From Bryobacter sp. CoA8 C33 (lineage in GTDB: Bacteria; Acidobacteriota; Terriglobia; Bryobacterales; Bryobacteraceae): a stretch of DNA of 64,000 bases. Position numbers and translations under genes: made by a program. Below are positions 32,719-42,133 of the stretch, piece after piece; the first letter of the stretch is position 1, and every line of letters begins with the position of its first letter. Location: assembly GCA_019931185.1 (NCBI GenBank), contig JAINDK010000070.1, forward strand, positions 1 through 64,000, written 5' to 3'. A model generated the notes under the pieces. That model had not been told where the DNA came from. It searched no databases and saw only the letters and a program-made list of their open reading frames with translations.

Positions 32719-34167
32719 CTAATCGTTGCTGGAGCGTTGGGCGACGGAGAAATGGCTGAGTGTATTGGCGTATTGGGAGACGCCGCGGAAGAGTGCTTCG
32801 GCGATCTTCTGGCGATAGTCGGGCTTCTTGAGCAGTGCTTCCTCTTTGGAATTACTGAGGAAACCCACCTCGGCGAGGACACTGGGCATGGCGGCGCCAA
32901 CCAGCACGATGAACGGAGCTTTGCGAACGCCCCGGTCTCTGGTCCGGTTTCCGGCCCGTATGCTGCCCTGAAGGAGGGCGGATTGGACCTTACCGGCGAA
33001 CTCGCGGGATTCATCCATTTTGTCTTTCAGGGCGATTTTCTTGATCAAATCCCCGAGGTCGGCGACGTTCCGCTCGCTTGAGGCATTTTCCCTGGCCGCC
33101 ACCTCAAGGGCTTCCTGCGAAGTTGTGAAATTCAAGTAATAGGTCTCGACGCCCGCGGCGGTCTTGAGCAGGGAGGAATTGGCATGGATCGAGATAAACA
33201 GGTCGGCGCGCTGTTGATTGGCAATTTCGGTGCGCTGCTCGGGGGACAGGTAGACGTCTTCGGTGCGGGTCAGGACGACATCGCTGCCAAGGCCATCCTC
33301 GATCAACTTGGCCAGACGGCGGGAGATATCGAGTGTGACCTCTTTTTCGACGAGGCCGGTGACACCAGTGGAGCCGACGTCGTGGCCTCCATGTCCGGGG
33401 TCAATGACGACTTTGCCGATCTTGAGGCCCAGCACGCGGGTGAGCGACTGCTTACCGATACTGGTGCGGCTGGCAGCGATACCGGCCGCCGCCGGGCGTT
33501 CGGGTGAGCGTGAAGACAACGATGAAAGTCCCTGGCCCGGCCATTCGCGCAGAGTGAAGCCGCCGACGCGGTAGGGCATCTGACCCGGCTCAGCCTTGGG
33601 GAGGACATACTTGGCCATCAGGACTGGCGGATCGGCCAGGGTGAAGCGGGGAGTGGGCTTTGCCCGGAGGGGGGTGGCTGGCGCTCTGGCCGGGGCCGAT
33701 GTCGAAGTGGGGGGAGAGCCGGCTTTCCGGGGCCTCAATTCGATGACAAGGCGGGCTGGATTGCGCTGCAGCTGGGTTTGATAATCGACCTCACCGTGCT
33801 CGAGGTCGAAGACCAGACGGGTCAAGCCTTTTTGGTTTTGCGCCACGCGGATCTGCCGCAGGAGGGGGGTATGCGCAGGCACGGTCTTGATCGCGCCGCG
33901 CGGGGCTTTTTCCGCATCCAGCGCGGGAATCGTATCGAGGAAATCAATAAAGATACGGGGCGGGCTCTCGAGCCGGTCATGCCGGATGTCGATGACTCCC
34001 TCGACCAGAACAGTTACCCGGGTCCGGGCTGGCTTGCCATCGACAACGATTTCCGTAAGCCGGCCGACCCGGGCCTGATCCGGCCCTGCCGCGAAGGCGG
34101 GCGAGAAAGCAAGCGCAAGCGCGAACACTGCGCTAGATCGAGCCCCGAGTTGTCCGCTAATGGCCAT
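32719..34167 (-). CDS. N-acetylmuramoyl-L-alanine amidase with AMIN domain (AmiC-like)
   Basis: Periplasmic zinc amidase that trims peptide stems from peptidoglycan during cell separation. 482 residues: signal peptide (about 1-27, ending FAAG), AMIN targeting domain (about 30-145, RIFIDFLDT, RQIRVAQNQKGLTRLVFDLE), a Pro-rich linker (145-245), and Amidase_3 catalytic domain (250-482). Zinc ligands begin with His259 in VVIDPGHGGHD, then Glu in VEKEVTLD and His in FISIHANSS. The late catalytic Glu is in PSVLAEVGFLSN. It sits 8 bp downstream of a lytic transglycosylase gene, so the two form a cell-wall remodelling operon. Confidence 0.94.
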   Translation of the reverse strand: MAISGQLGARSSAVFALALAFSPAFAAGPDQARVGRLTEIVVDGKPARTRVTVLVEGVIDIRHDRLESPPRIFIDFLDTIPALDAEKAPRGAIKTVPAHTPLLRQIRVAQNQKGLTRLVFDLEHGEVDYQTQLQRNPARLVIELRPRKAGSPPTSTSAPARAPATPLRAKPTPRFTLADPPVLMAKYVLPKAEPGQMPYRVGGFTLREWPGQGLSSLSSRSPERPAAAGIAASRTSIGKQSLTRVLGLKIGKVVIDPGHGGHDVGSTGVTGLVEKEVTLDISRRLAKLIEDGLGSDVVLTRTEDVYLSPEQRTEIANQQRADLFISIHANSSLLKTAAGVETYYLNFTTSQEALEVAARENASSERNVADLGDLIKKIALKDKMDESREFAGKVQSALLQGSIRAGNRTRDRGVRKAPFIVLVGAAMPSVLAEVGFLSNSKEEALLKKPDYRQKIAEALFRGVSQYANTLSHFSVAQRSSND

Positions 34168-34175
34168 TCCTGCTC

Positions 34176-34880
34176 CTATGGCATCGTGATGTGGATTCTT
34201 CCTTCCGCATCCACAAATTGCACAATTCTGGGTTGGGCCTTTTCCGGGGGGGGCAACGGTGCGGCGGGTTGTTTGAGCTTAGCTTCACCATACTTGCGGC
34301 CCACACGATACACATATTCAATGGTTTCGGGATAAGGCGGAATCCAGCCATGCTTCTTCACCGCGCCCTCACCTGCATTATAGGCAGCCAGAACCAGCCG
34401 GTCGTCGCTGAACTTCTCCTTTAGATAGCGCAGGTATTTCACGCCGCCCTCAATGTTTTGCCGGACGTCAAACGCATTTGTCACTCCGAGCTGCCGCGCC
34501 GTGCCGGGCATCAGTTGCATTAAACCCATGGCGCCCTTCGGGGAAAGCGCATTGGGGTTGAAGTTACTCTCCACCTGCATGACACTACGCACAAGCATGG
34601 GGTCGACGCCATGCTCGGCGGCGGCTTTCTCGACAATTTGCTCTACTTCCGTCTTTAATTGCACGGGAGAAACCACGGTTGCGGATCTTTCGCGGGCAAT
34701 CACCTCCACGGGAGGAACTTCGCGGGGCAGCACCAATTGTGTGCGGACGAGGCGCCCACTGCCACGGTCTACCCGCACCGTTGTGCGCACCAATTCCGAG
34801 TCGGCACTCCAACCGCCTTGCGCCGCCATGGCCGCCAAACACAGGCTAAAGTAAAAAGGGGACATTCCTGCTCGTCTCAT
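34176..34880 (-). CDS. Lytic transglycosylase (SLT domain)
   Basis: Cleaves glycan strands to 1,6-anhydromuropeptides. From ATG 34880 the protein has 234 residues with a signal peptide (MSPFYFSLCLAAMAAQGGW). The SLT domain spans about 95-205: catalytic Glu in VMQVESNFNPNALS, then PKGAMGLMQLMPGTA, GGVKYLRYLKEKF, and LVLAAYNAGEGAV. The C-terminus ends with a DUF4124-like strand (RIVQFVDAEGRIHITMP). The frame continues to 34934, which would overlap mobA on the other strand, so 34880 is preferred. Operon with the downstream amidase. Confidence 0.92.
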   Translation of the reverse strand: MRRAGMSPFYFSLCLAAMAAQGGWSADSELVRTTVRVDRGSGRLVRTQLVLPREVPPVEVIARERSATVVSPVQLKTEVEQIVEKAAAEHGVDPMLVRSVMQVESNFNPNALSPKGAMGLMQLMPGTARQLGVTNAFDVRQNIEGGVKYLRYLKEKFSDDRLVLAAYNAGEGAVKKHGWIPPYPETIEYVYRVGRKYGEAKLKQPAAPLPPPEKAQPRIVQFVDAEGRIHITMP

Positions 34881-34906
34881 GGTATCTGAAAAACCTTTTT
34901 GAATCA

Positions 34907-35491
34907 ATGAATTATCCTTTGCCATTACGCGCACCTACGGCCCTTGCGGCGTTTCTGCTCGCTGGCGGCGCCTCCCGCCGGATGGGCTCGGATAAGGCGC
35001 TGCTGCCGTTCGGCGGCAAGACGTTGCTCGAGCATCTGACCGGCCTGTTGTTGACGCTCACACCGGCGGTCCATATCGTGGCACCGTCCGGACGGTACGA
35101 ATGCTTTGGCTTTCCGGTGTTAGCCGACTTGCGGCCGCACTGTGGGCCGCTCGGCGGGATCGAGGCGGCGCTGAGCCATTCCCCGGCGGACTGGAACCTC
35201 ATCCTCGCCTGCGACCTTCCGCACATCACGGCGGACTGGCTGCGAACCCTGACGAAGGCAGCATGGGCCGATCCGCGCCTGGAGATCGTTACCTCGGGCG
35301 AGCCGCCGAACCCGCTTGCCGCCGTCTGGCATCGATCGGCCTTGTCTGAAGTAAAGGAGGCGCTCGACGGCGGGGAATTGCGCGTGCGCGATCTGCTGAA
35401 CCGGTTGTCGAGTAAAACACTCATTCCCCAGGACCCCGAAATCCTGGCAAACTGGAATCGCCCGGAGGACATGCAAAAACTTGGCTGTTGA
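34907..35491 (+). CDS. mobA: Molybdenum cofactor guanylyltransferase
   Basis: Attaches GMP to molybdopterin to make MGD for DMSO-reductase-type enzymes. 194 residues with the nucleotidyltransferase signature FLLAGGASRRMGSDKALLPF, the RPHCGPLGGIEAAL segment, and metal-binding Asp in LILACDLPHI. Homology starts by about residue 10. The last bases overlap the start of the ABC ATPase gene (TTG 35481) by 11 bp, which suggests co-transcription without functional logic. Divergent from the lytic transglycosylase gene. Confidence 0.93.
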   Translation: MNYPLPLRAPTALAAFLLAGGASRRMGSDKALLPFGGKTLLEHLTGLLLTLTPAVHIVAPSGRYECFGFPVLADLRPHCGPLGGIEAALSHSPADWNLILACDLPHITADWLRTLTKAAWADPRLEIVTSGEPPNPLAAVWHRSALSEVKEALDGGELRVRDLLNRLSSKTLIPQDPEILANWNRPEDMQKLGC

Positions 35492-36233
35492 AGGATTTCC
35501 CTACTACATTGAGTTCCGGCACGTTTTTAAGACGTTTGATCGTCCCGTTTTGGTCGATTCGAATTTTTTTGTGCCTGCCGGGGAGACTGTTGCCATCATT
35601 GGCCGCTCTGGAGTGGGTAAGTCTGTTGCCTTGGCGCACATCATGGGCTTTCTCAAGCCCGACGAAGGCCGGGTGATTGTGAGCAACCGGGATATTACGT
35701 TTTTCGACGAGGCGCAATTGCGCCGGATCCGGCAGAAAGTCACGATGGTCTTCCAGAGCGGAGCGCTTTTCGATTCCCTCACGGTCGGCGAAAACATTCT
35801 GTTTTCCCTCGAGCTACGGGAAGACTATGATGCCCAGAACAAGGAAGACGTCGTCGATGGTCTTCTGGACCTCGTGGACCTGCTTCCGTACCGCGACCAC
35901 TACCCGTCGGACCTCTCAACGGGCTACCGTCGGGCCGTCGCTATCGCCCGGGCCCTTGCCGCGCAGCCAGAGTGTGTGCTCTTCGATGAGCCGACGACGA
36001 TGGTCGATCCGATCATGGCGAATCACCTTGGCAATCTGATGCTACGCCTGAAGATGCAACTCCGGTTGACAAGTGTCGTTGTCACGCATGATCTGGAGTT
36101 GATGAGGAAGGTAGCCGACCGGGTTGTCTTTCTGAGCGAAGGGAAAGTCGCCTATTTCGGACCTGTCGAAGGCCTCGAGGAATGTGACCATCCACAGTTA
36201 CAGGAATTTCTCAACCTCGACCGGATCGCCTGA
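35481..36233 (+). CDS. ABC transporter ATPase, MlaF/Ttg2A-like
   Basis: 250 residues with Walker A GRSGVGKSVALAHIM, Q-loop MVFQSGALFDSLTV, Walker B VLFDEPTT and the H-loop VVTHDLELM. The sequence pattern (NRDITFFDEAQLRRIRQKV, FQSGALFDSLT) is that of MlaF/MkL ATPases, which power MCE-type phospholipid transport. The signature motif is LSTGYRRA instead of LSGG, and the D-loop reads TMVDP. No mlaE or MCE genes follow; the next gene is convergent. The start is TTG 35481, 10 bp inside mobA; no ATG fits before the domain. Confidence 0.88.
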   Translation: MAVEGFPYYIEFRHVFKTFDRPVLVDSNFFVPAGETVAIIGRSGVGKSVALAHIMGFLKPDEGRVIVSNRDITFFDEAQLRRIRQKVTMVFQSGALFDSLTVGENILFSLELREDYDAQNKEDVVDGLLDLVDLLPYRDHYPSDLSTGYRRAVAIARALAAQPECVLFDEPTTMVDPIMANHLGNLMLRLKMQLRLTSVVVTHDLELMRKVADRVVFLSEGKVAYFGPVEGLEECDHPQLQEFLNLDRIA

Positions 36234-36246
36234 GCGAGGGGGAAGC

Positions 36247-38184
36247 CTAACCGCCAAAGCCCTGTGCGATGCGCTTCTTGGCTTCCTCGAAGATGGTAAT
36301 CTTGCCGTCCTTGATCATCTGGCGCACCAGGGTCTCCTCAAAGATGTCGGCGCGCTCGCTTGCCTTGCGATTCTTCACCATGTTCACCATTTCGGCGCGC
36401 CGCGCCGGCAACTGGCTCAAGTCGGCTTCTTTTTTTCCGATAACCTTGGCGACAAACCACTTGCCATCGACGGTGAGAGGCCCGATCATGTCTCCGGCTT
36501 TCTTGCTAAAGGCCGCGAGCACGGCCGAGGCCGGACCGATGCCATCGGCAAAGCCGGAGCGGTTGAACTCCTGAGTGTCCTTTAGGGTGAGGCTGAGATC
36601 TTTGGCCAGCTTCGCCAAGTCGCCATTCGCGGTACTCATATAAGCGGCTGCCTTTTCCTTCAACTCATTTGTCTTCTTGAGTCCTAAACTGACTGTTAGC
36701 GTGGAGACGATGTTGGAGCGTGCCTCATCCAGTGTCATCTGCCGCGGCGGCAAGATTTCATCGACGCTCAGCACCGCCATGCGTCCTTCACCAATTGTGA
36801 TCGCCTCGGTTACCTCACCCCGCTTTAGCCGCTGTGCCGCTCCAAACAATTCCGGCTTGGGGCCGATGCCCGGTACGGAAAAATTCTGGTTCGAGTATTC
36901 GAATTTCAAGGGGGTCAAGCCGAGGCGCGAGGCCGTGGCCGGGATAGCCGCCGTGTTTTTTGACAACTCCGCCCGCAACGTATCCGCCGCCTGACTCAGG
37001 CCATTGGCGTTTTTCTGATTGCGCAGTTCCGCTTCGAGTTGCGGCTTGACTTCCTCAAAGCTCTTCAATCCGGCTGGCTGCCTATCCAACACTTCGATCA
37101 GGTGGTAGCCAAACTCCGTCTTGATCGGCGAGCTGAGCGATTTCAGCGGCGCCGAGAAGGCATATTCATCGAAGTTTTTCACGGTCTGGCCGCGGGTAAT
37201 GAAGCCGATGCTCCCACCAGTCCCTTTCGAGCCCGGATCCTCGCTGTATTTTGCCGCCAAGTCCTCAAACTTGGCTCCGGCCTTGAGTTGCTTCCACACA
37301 TTTTCGGCCTGCTGGCGGGCTTTCTTCTCGGATTCTTCCTTGCCGCTTTCGGTCTTGAACAGGATGTGCCGCACGTTGGAACGCTCCGGCGAACGGAAGT
37401 TATCGATACTGTCCTGGTAGAGTTTTTTCAGTTCCGCATCGCTGACTTCGACGCGGGCATTCACGGCCGAGGCTTCAATCGTGTACAGGGTCACCTTCCG
37501 CCGTTCGGTTGTGTTGAAAGAGTTTTTCTCTTTCGCATATTTGGCCTGAATCTCTTCCTCCGGAATGCGCACCCCGCGCGTGAGTTCCTGCGGGTCGATG
37601 ACCAAGTATTGCAGCTTCACCCGTTCTTCCTGCTCGCGGAAGGTGTCCTCAACTTCCTTCGGGGTCGCCACGGCGCTCATCAGAACCAGGGTGCGCAGCC
37701 GTTGCGTTTCGAGATCCTTGCGAATGCCGTCTTCAAACTGAACAACTGTCAAGCCGTTCTGCTTGAGCATCGCCTCATACATCTGAGTGCCGACATACTT
37801 CCCTTCCTGCCATAGCGAGGGAACATCCTTCTGAATTTTCTTAGCCACTTCCTCGTCGCTGGCAACCATGCCCATCTGCTGCGCATAGCAGGCGACACCC
37901 TTGACGGCCACATACTGGTCGACGAATTGTGGAACGAAGATCGCGGCGCTTTCCGGCGGCATGCTCTGTTTGTTGAGCATCTGTTGCAGCTTCATTCTGA
38001 CTTCGCGCGCCGTCACGGTCTCCCCACACACCTTGGCCACGGTTTCCTCGCCCAGGCCTACATTGAATCCCGAGCCTCCGAAACCCGGAATTAGGGTCAC
38101 AACCATGGAAAGGGCCACCAGACCCAGCAGGACTCCCAGCAAAATACGCAAGTTGGTGTCCTTGCGCCGGAACAGATCAAACAT
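36247..38184 (-). CDS. ppiD: Membrane-anchored peptidyl-prolyl isomerase, PpiD/SurA-like
   Basis: 645-residue periplasmic folding helper. One N-terminal membrane segment (LRILLGVLLGLVALSMVVTLIPG) anchors it with the bulk outside. SurA_N-like chaperone helices (about 45-190, GETVTAREVRMKLQQML) follow. A parvulin domain about 262-365 (SNVRHILFKT, FEDLAAKYSEDPGSKGTGGSIGFI, FGYHLIEVLDRQ) carries the family aspartate. A second, degenerate PPIase-like half lies after 440. PpiD has the same order. Convergent with the ABC ATPase gene (13 bp between stops). Confidence 0.88.
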   Translation of the reverse strand: MFDLFRRKDTNLRILLGVLLGLVALSMVVTLIPGFGGSGFNVGLGEETVAKVCGETVTAREVRMKLQQMLNKQSMPPESAAIFVPQFVDQYVAVKGVACYAQQMGMVASDEEVAKKIQKDVPSLWQEGKYVGTQMYEAMLKQNGLTVVQFEDGIRKDLETQRLRTLVLMSAVATPKEVEDTFREQEERVKLQYLVIDPQELTRGVRIPEEEIQAKYAKEKNSFNTTERRKVTLYTIEASAVNARVEVSDAELKKLYQDSIDNFRSPERSNVRHILFKTESGKEESEKKARQQAENVWKQLKAGAKFEDLAAKYSEDPGSKGTGGSIGFITRGQTVKNFDEYAFSAPLKSLSSPIKTEFGYHLIEVLDRQPAGLKSFEEVKPQLEAELRNQKNANGLSQAADTLRAELSKNTAAIPATASRLGLTPLKFEYSNQNFSVPGIGPKPELFGAAQRLKRGEVTEAITIGEGRMAVLSVDEILPPRQMTLDEARSNIVSTLTVSLGLKKTNELKEKAAAYMSTANGDLAKLAKDLSLTLKDTQEFNRSGFADGIGPASAVLAAFSKKAGDMIGPLTVDGKWFVAKVIGKKEADLSQLPARRAEMVNMVKNRKASERADIFEETLVRQMIKDGKITIFEEAKKRIAQGFGG

Positions 38185-38291
38185 GCAAACTCCTGAACAA
38201 TTGTGTTTTGGCGGGGTGCCGCGTCAGCCCGCGCACGGGTAAACGCACCTAAATTATAGCGAATCCCTCCGCCCGTCATCGAATTGACTGA

Positions 38292-39008
38292 GTGCAGTTT
38301 CTTGGAATCGATCTCGGATGGACGGGGAAACCCTCGGGGCTGGCCCTGTTGGATCAGGAGGGCGAGCGACTGAAGCTGTGTCATCTGTCCCGCCCGGCAT
38401 CGCACGCGGAGTTGCTGGCGGCAATCGACCGGCTGCTCGCCCCGGACGCGCCGGTGTGGATTGGTCTCGATGCACCGGTGCTGATCACAAACGAGTCGGG
38501 TTCGCGCGCAGCGGACCGCATGGCGCACTCACTTTTTTCGCGCGAACATGCCGGGGCCTACCCCGTTCACCTCGGTCTGCCATTTGCCGCGCCAGTTCTC
38601 GCGCTGGTTGCCGCTCTGCGCGAGCGCCAGTTTTCGACCACGCTGCCGGAGGCGGCGCGGCTTGAGACGAGGCAGGTTTTCGAGGTCTTTCCGCACGCGG
38701 CCGCTTTGCGGCTTTTTTCTCTGCCGCGGATCCTGCCTTATAAAAAAGGCCCACTGGCCGAACGCTTGAAGGCGTTGGAGGCCTTTCATCACCTGCTATC
38801 GACCGGCTTGGCCAAGCGCCGCCCTGCCTTGCGGCCCCGGCACCTCCCGGCCGCCGGGAACACGCTGGCGGCCCTCAAATCATGCGAGGATCAACTCGAC
38901 GCCCTATTGTGCGCCTATATCGCCGCCCATTTTTGGTTCTGGGGCCTGGCCCGCACGAACATTCTCGGCGATGCCCGCACGGGCTTTATCGTCAATCCTA
39001 GTTTTTGA
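38292..39008 (+). CDS. DUF429 family protein
   Basis: 238 residues. The N-terminal FLGIDLGWTGKPSGLALLD and IGLDAPVLI are the RNase-H-like/actin-like strands that define DUF429, and EVFPHAAALRLF and EDQLDALLCAYIAAHFW are the conserved later motifs. The fold suggests nuclease or phosphotransfer activity, but no member I know has a proven reaction. Start is GTG 38292. Three bases separate it from pdxH, so it heads a pdxH-lolA transcription unit. Confidence 0.88.
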   Translation: MQFLGIDLGWTGKPSGLALLDQEGERLKLCHLSRPASHAELLAAIDRLLAPDAPVWIGLDAPVLITNESGSRAADRMAHSLFSREHAGAYPVHLGLPFAAPVLALVAALRERQFSTTLPEAARLETRQVFEVFPHAAALRLFSLPRILPYKKGPLAERLKALEAFHHLLSTGLAKRRPALRPRHLPAAGNTLAALKSCEDQLDALLCAYIAAHFWFWGLARTNILGDARTGFIVNPSF

Positions 39009-39011
39009 CCT

Positions 39012-39659
39012 ATGCCGCAAAACCGTTACGCTGAACTGCGAGAAAACTACCAGATGGCGGGCCTGCTCGAGTCCGCCGCCCTGCCTGACCCGATTGCTCA
39101 GTTTCACCGCTGGTTCGATGAAGTGCTGGCAGCCAACGTGCTTGAGGCGAACGCGATGGCTCTGGCCACCGTCGGCCCCGGTGGCCAGCCCAGCTTGCGT
39201 ATGGTGCTGCTGAAGGCACTCGACGAGCGGGGGTTTTCCTTCTTCACGAATCACGAAAGCCGCAAGGGCAGGGAACTGGCCGGGCATCCGCAGGCCGCGC
39301 TTTGCTTTCACTGGAAGGAACTGGAGCGGCAGGTGCGCGTCACCGGTACGGTCTCGCTGCTGTCGCGCGAGGAAAGCGCGGAGTACTTTGCCCAGCGTCC
39401 GCGGATCTCGCAAATCGGCGCCTGGGCCAGCAATCAGTCGAGTCCCATCATGGGCCGTGAAACTCTCGAAGCAGCGCGTCGTATGTATGAAGAGAGGTTT
39501 GCCGGTCAAGCCGTGCCGATGCCCGAGTTCTGGGGAGGATACCTGCTTTTCCCGCAGGAGATCGAGTTTTGGCAGGGGCGGCCGGGCCGCTTGCACGACC
39601 GTCTGCACTATGATCGACAAAGCGACAACACATGGCGTATTTCCCGCTTATCTCCCTAA
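39012..39659 (+). CDS. pdxH: Pyridoxine/pyridoxamine 5'-phosphate oxidase
   Basis: FMN enzyme that makes pyridoxal 5'-phosphate. 215 residues, normal length. Family blocks: [68 protein letters not shown], and the C-terminal [24 protein letters not shown] signature. The last 28 bp overlap the start of lolA, so the two are translationally linked. Confidence 0.96.
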   Translation: MPQNRYAELRENYQMAGLLESAALPDPIAQFHRWFDEVLAANVLEANAMALATVGPGGQPSLRMVLLKALDERGFSFFTNHESRKGRELAGHPQAALCFHWKELERQVRVTGTVSLLSREESAEYFAQRPRISQIGAWASNQSSPIMGRETLEAARRMYEERFAGQAVPMPEFWGGYLLFPQEIEFWQGRPGRLHDRLHYDRQSDNTWRISRLSP

Positions 39660-40264
39660 TCGCGATACTGGCCCAAGAGCCGGACACGCTGCCGGTTCTG
39701 CTGAAGCGCATTGAGCAGCGCTATAACTCGACACAGACCCTGCGCGGTGAGTTCGAGCAAACGCTGAGCACCGCCCAGAGCCGAAGGGTTGTTGAGCGGG
39801 GTACGCTTTATCTGCGTAAACCCGGGCGCATGCGCTGGGAATATGCGCAGCCCGAAGGCAAGCTCTTTCTCTCCGACGGCAAGCAGATTCATTTCGTCTC
39901 GCCGGCAGCGCGCCGTGTCGAAGTCAGCCCCCTGAAGCAGAGTGACGACTTCCGCGCTCCTCTCGCCTTTTTGCTGGGTAAACTCGATTTTGTCCGCGAC
40001 TTCAGTTCCTTTGAACACTCCCGCATTGGTCCCAACTGGCGTATCCGCGCTTTCCCGAAATCCGAGAAATCCCCCTGGGAAGCCGTCGAGTTTCTCTCCA
40101 CCCCCGAAGGCCAACTCAGCCTTGTCACCGTCATCTCGCGCGATTCCTCCACCATGACTTACGCGTTCCGCTCCGAGCAGCGCAATCTGCCTCTCGACAA
40201 TAGCCTCTTCATCTTTCGCCCGCCTGAGGGCTACCAGATCGTCCCGTTGCGCTCCGAGCCCTGA
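39632..40264 (+). CDS. lolA: Outer-membrane lipoprotein carrier protein LolA
   Basis: Periplasmic chaperone that carries lipoproteins from LolCDE to the outer membrane. 210 residues with a short signal peptide ([15 protein letters not shown]). The half-barrel signature is [35 protein letters not shown], then [15 protein letters not shown] and [10 protein letters not shown]. It starts inside the end of pdxH. A LolD-like ATPase gene occurs far away at 58.8 kb. Confidence 0.92.
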   Translation: MAYFPLISLIAILAQEPDTLPVLLKRIEQRYNSTQTLRGEFEQTLSTAQSRRVVERGTLYLRKPGRMRWEYAQPEGKLFLSDGKQIHFVSPAARRVEVSPLKQSDDFRAPLAFLLGKLDFVRDFSSFEHSRIGPNWRIRAFPKSEKSPWEAVEFLSTPEGQLSLVTVISRDSSTMTYAFRSEQRNLPLDNSLFIFRPPEGYQIVPLRSEP

Positions 40265-40309
40265 GCGTTTGCCCTGCGCGAAGCGCGTACACTAAGGGCG
40301 GGGTTTCTT

Positions 40310-42133
40310 ATGCTTCTCGCCACTCTTCTGCTGCTGAGCCCGCTGGCACTCGCGCCCCCGGCCGAGATCATTGCCCGAATCCGGTCCAACGACCTTGCCT
40401 GGCTGCGCCAACAAACAACCGATCCTGAATTCATCCGTGTTGCCGATGCGCGCGGAAACACACCTCTGCTCTGGGCGGCAAGCCATGGCACGCCGGCCGC
40501 GCTCGATCTTCTGCTTGCCGCCGGGGCCCCGCCCAACCAAGCCAATTCCCTCGGCATCACACCCCTCATCGCCTCGGCCACCGAGCCTGCGAAAGTGAAG
40601 TCTCTCCTGGCCAAAGGCGCCAATCCCAAAGCCAAATCGCAGATCGGCCAGCATGCCCTCATTATTGCCGCCAGTTCTCCACAAGCAACGCAGAGCGTTC
40701 AGGCCCTACTGGCCGCCGGTGCCCCCGTGAACGAGCCAGGGGCGCGCGGAACCACGGCCCTGCTTGCCGCCGCCGATAACCACTGCTCCGCTGCCAGTAT
40801 CCCTCTGCTGCTTGCCGCCGGAGCCGATGCCAAGGCGGTGGACCCCAGCGGATCCAATGTCCTCAATGGTGCTGTCGCCTCCTGTCCCCTCGATCTCATC
40901 GCCGACCTCATCGCCCGCGGGGCCAACGTCAATCAGCAAAACTCCTTTGGCGGGGAAGTCCGCAAGGGCAAGATCCAACTTGTCGGCATCAGTCCGCTCA
41001 TGCTCGCCGCCGCACACCGTGAGGCCCCCCTGGTAGAGTTGCTGCTCAAATCCGGCGCCAACCCGAACGCCAAGGACACTCGCGGCATGACCCCCCTGAT
41101 CTACGCCTCCTCGAGCAAGGACCAGAACGCCGCCACGATCCAATTCCTGCTCGCCGCCGGCGCCGACCCGAACGCCAGGGATGTTTACGGCCAGACGGCC
41201 GCCGACTGGCGCGCTAAGTTCTCGGCTCGCCCCCAATATCAGCCCACCTCGGGCCCGGGCCCGCAGAAAGCTCTGGAATTGCTCGAACACTCGAACGAAA
41301 CCTTGTTTCGGGAATCGGGTTGTATCTCCTGCCACCACACTTCGCTGCTATCCCTGGCTGCCTCACGCGCGCCCCGCGCCGGACTCAAGCCCAACCCCGA
41401 TCTTGCCGCCGCCCGTGCCGCCCGCCTTCGGGGCATGGTCAGTGCCTTCGCCCCCACCAACCTGCAACTCCTCCCGCTACCCGGCGCCATCGACACCGCC
41501 TTGTACCTGCTGCTCGAAGCAAGAACACTCGGCATCGCCGATAGTGCCGACTTCGATCACCTCGCCCGTTATGTCCATGCCCAGCAAATGCCCTCGGGCG
41601 CTTTCACCATGCGAGGGATCTCTCGCTTTCCGCTGGAGGAATCAGACATCCATCGCACCGCCGTGGCGCTTTATTCACTCTCCAGCTTCCCCCACATCGC
41701 CGAACGCTCACGGCTCGACCTCGCCACGCGCTGGCTTGCGGCACAACCGGTAAACAACCGCGACGAAGCCGCCATGAAACTCCTGGGTCTTGCCTGGGGC
41801 CGCGCCCCCCAGTCTCAAATCCAAGCGGCCGCTAAATCCCTTGCCAAACTCCAATTGGCCGACGGCAGCTTTGAGGATCCTTACTTTACCGGTCTCGCCA
41901 TCTTCGCCCTCCGCGAGGCCGCCGCCTGGCCCCCCTCGCACAAGGTCATCTCGCGTGCCGCCGGCTGGCTCAGGACCCACCAGCTTCCCGATGGCTCCTG
42001 GTTTCAGGCCTCCCGGTCCCCTAAGTTCCAGCCCTACTTTGAATCAGGCTTTCCACATGGCCAGGACCAATGGATCTCCGCTGCCGCCACCGCTTGGGCG
42101 ATTCTCGGTCTGGTCGAAGCGGCCGCCAACTAG
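40310..42133 (+). CDS. Secreted ankyrin-repeat protein with CxxCH motif and cyclase-like barrel
   Basis: 607 residues. Signal peptide MLLATLLLLSPLALAP, then about eight ankyrin repeats (30-305) with typical GNTPLLWAASHGTPAALDLLLAAGA and GMTPLIYASS units. Next is a single haem-type motif Cys-Ile-Ser-Cys-His in RESGCISCHHTSLL (about 338-342). The remainder (about 345-605) has alpha/alpha toroid repeats as in prenyltransferases and squalene cyclases (RWLAAQPVNNRDEAAMKLLGLAWG, LQLADGSFEDPYFTGLAIFAL, WLRTHQLPDGSWFQA) but no DxDD cyclase acid. Known only as hypothetical proteins; periplasmic scaffold or electron-transfer role possible. Convergent overlap (4 bp) with the response regulator gene. Confidence 0.85.
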   Translation: MLLATLLLLSPLALAPPAEIIARIRSNDLAWLRQQTTDPEFIRVADARGNTPLLWAASHGTPAALDLLLAAGAPPNQANSLGITPLIASATEPAKVKSLLAKGANPKAKSQIGQHALIIAASSPQATQSVQALLAAGAPVNEPGARGTTALLAAADNHCSAASIPLLLAAGADAKAVDPSGSNVLNGAVASCPLDLIADLIARGANVNQQNSFGGEVRKGKIQLVGISPLMLAAAHREAPLVELLLKSGANPNAKDTRGMTPLIYASSSKDQNAATIQFLLAAGADPNARDVYGQTAADWRAKFSARPQYQPTSGPGPQKALELLEHSNETLFRESGCISCHHTSLLSLAASRAPRAGLKPNPDLAAARAARLRGMVSAFAPTNLQLLPLPGAIDTALYLLLEARTLGIADSADFDHLARYVHAQQMPSGAFTMRGISRFPLEESDIHRTAVALYSLSSFPHIAERSRLDLATRWLAAQPVNNRDEAAMKLLGLAWGRAPQSQIQAAAKSLAKLQLADGSFEDPYFTGLAIFALREAAAWPPSHKVISRAAGWLRTHQLPDGSWFQASRSPKFQPYFESGFPHGQDQWISAAATAWAILGLVEAAAN

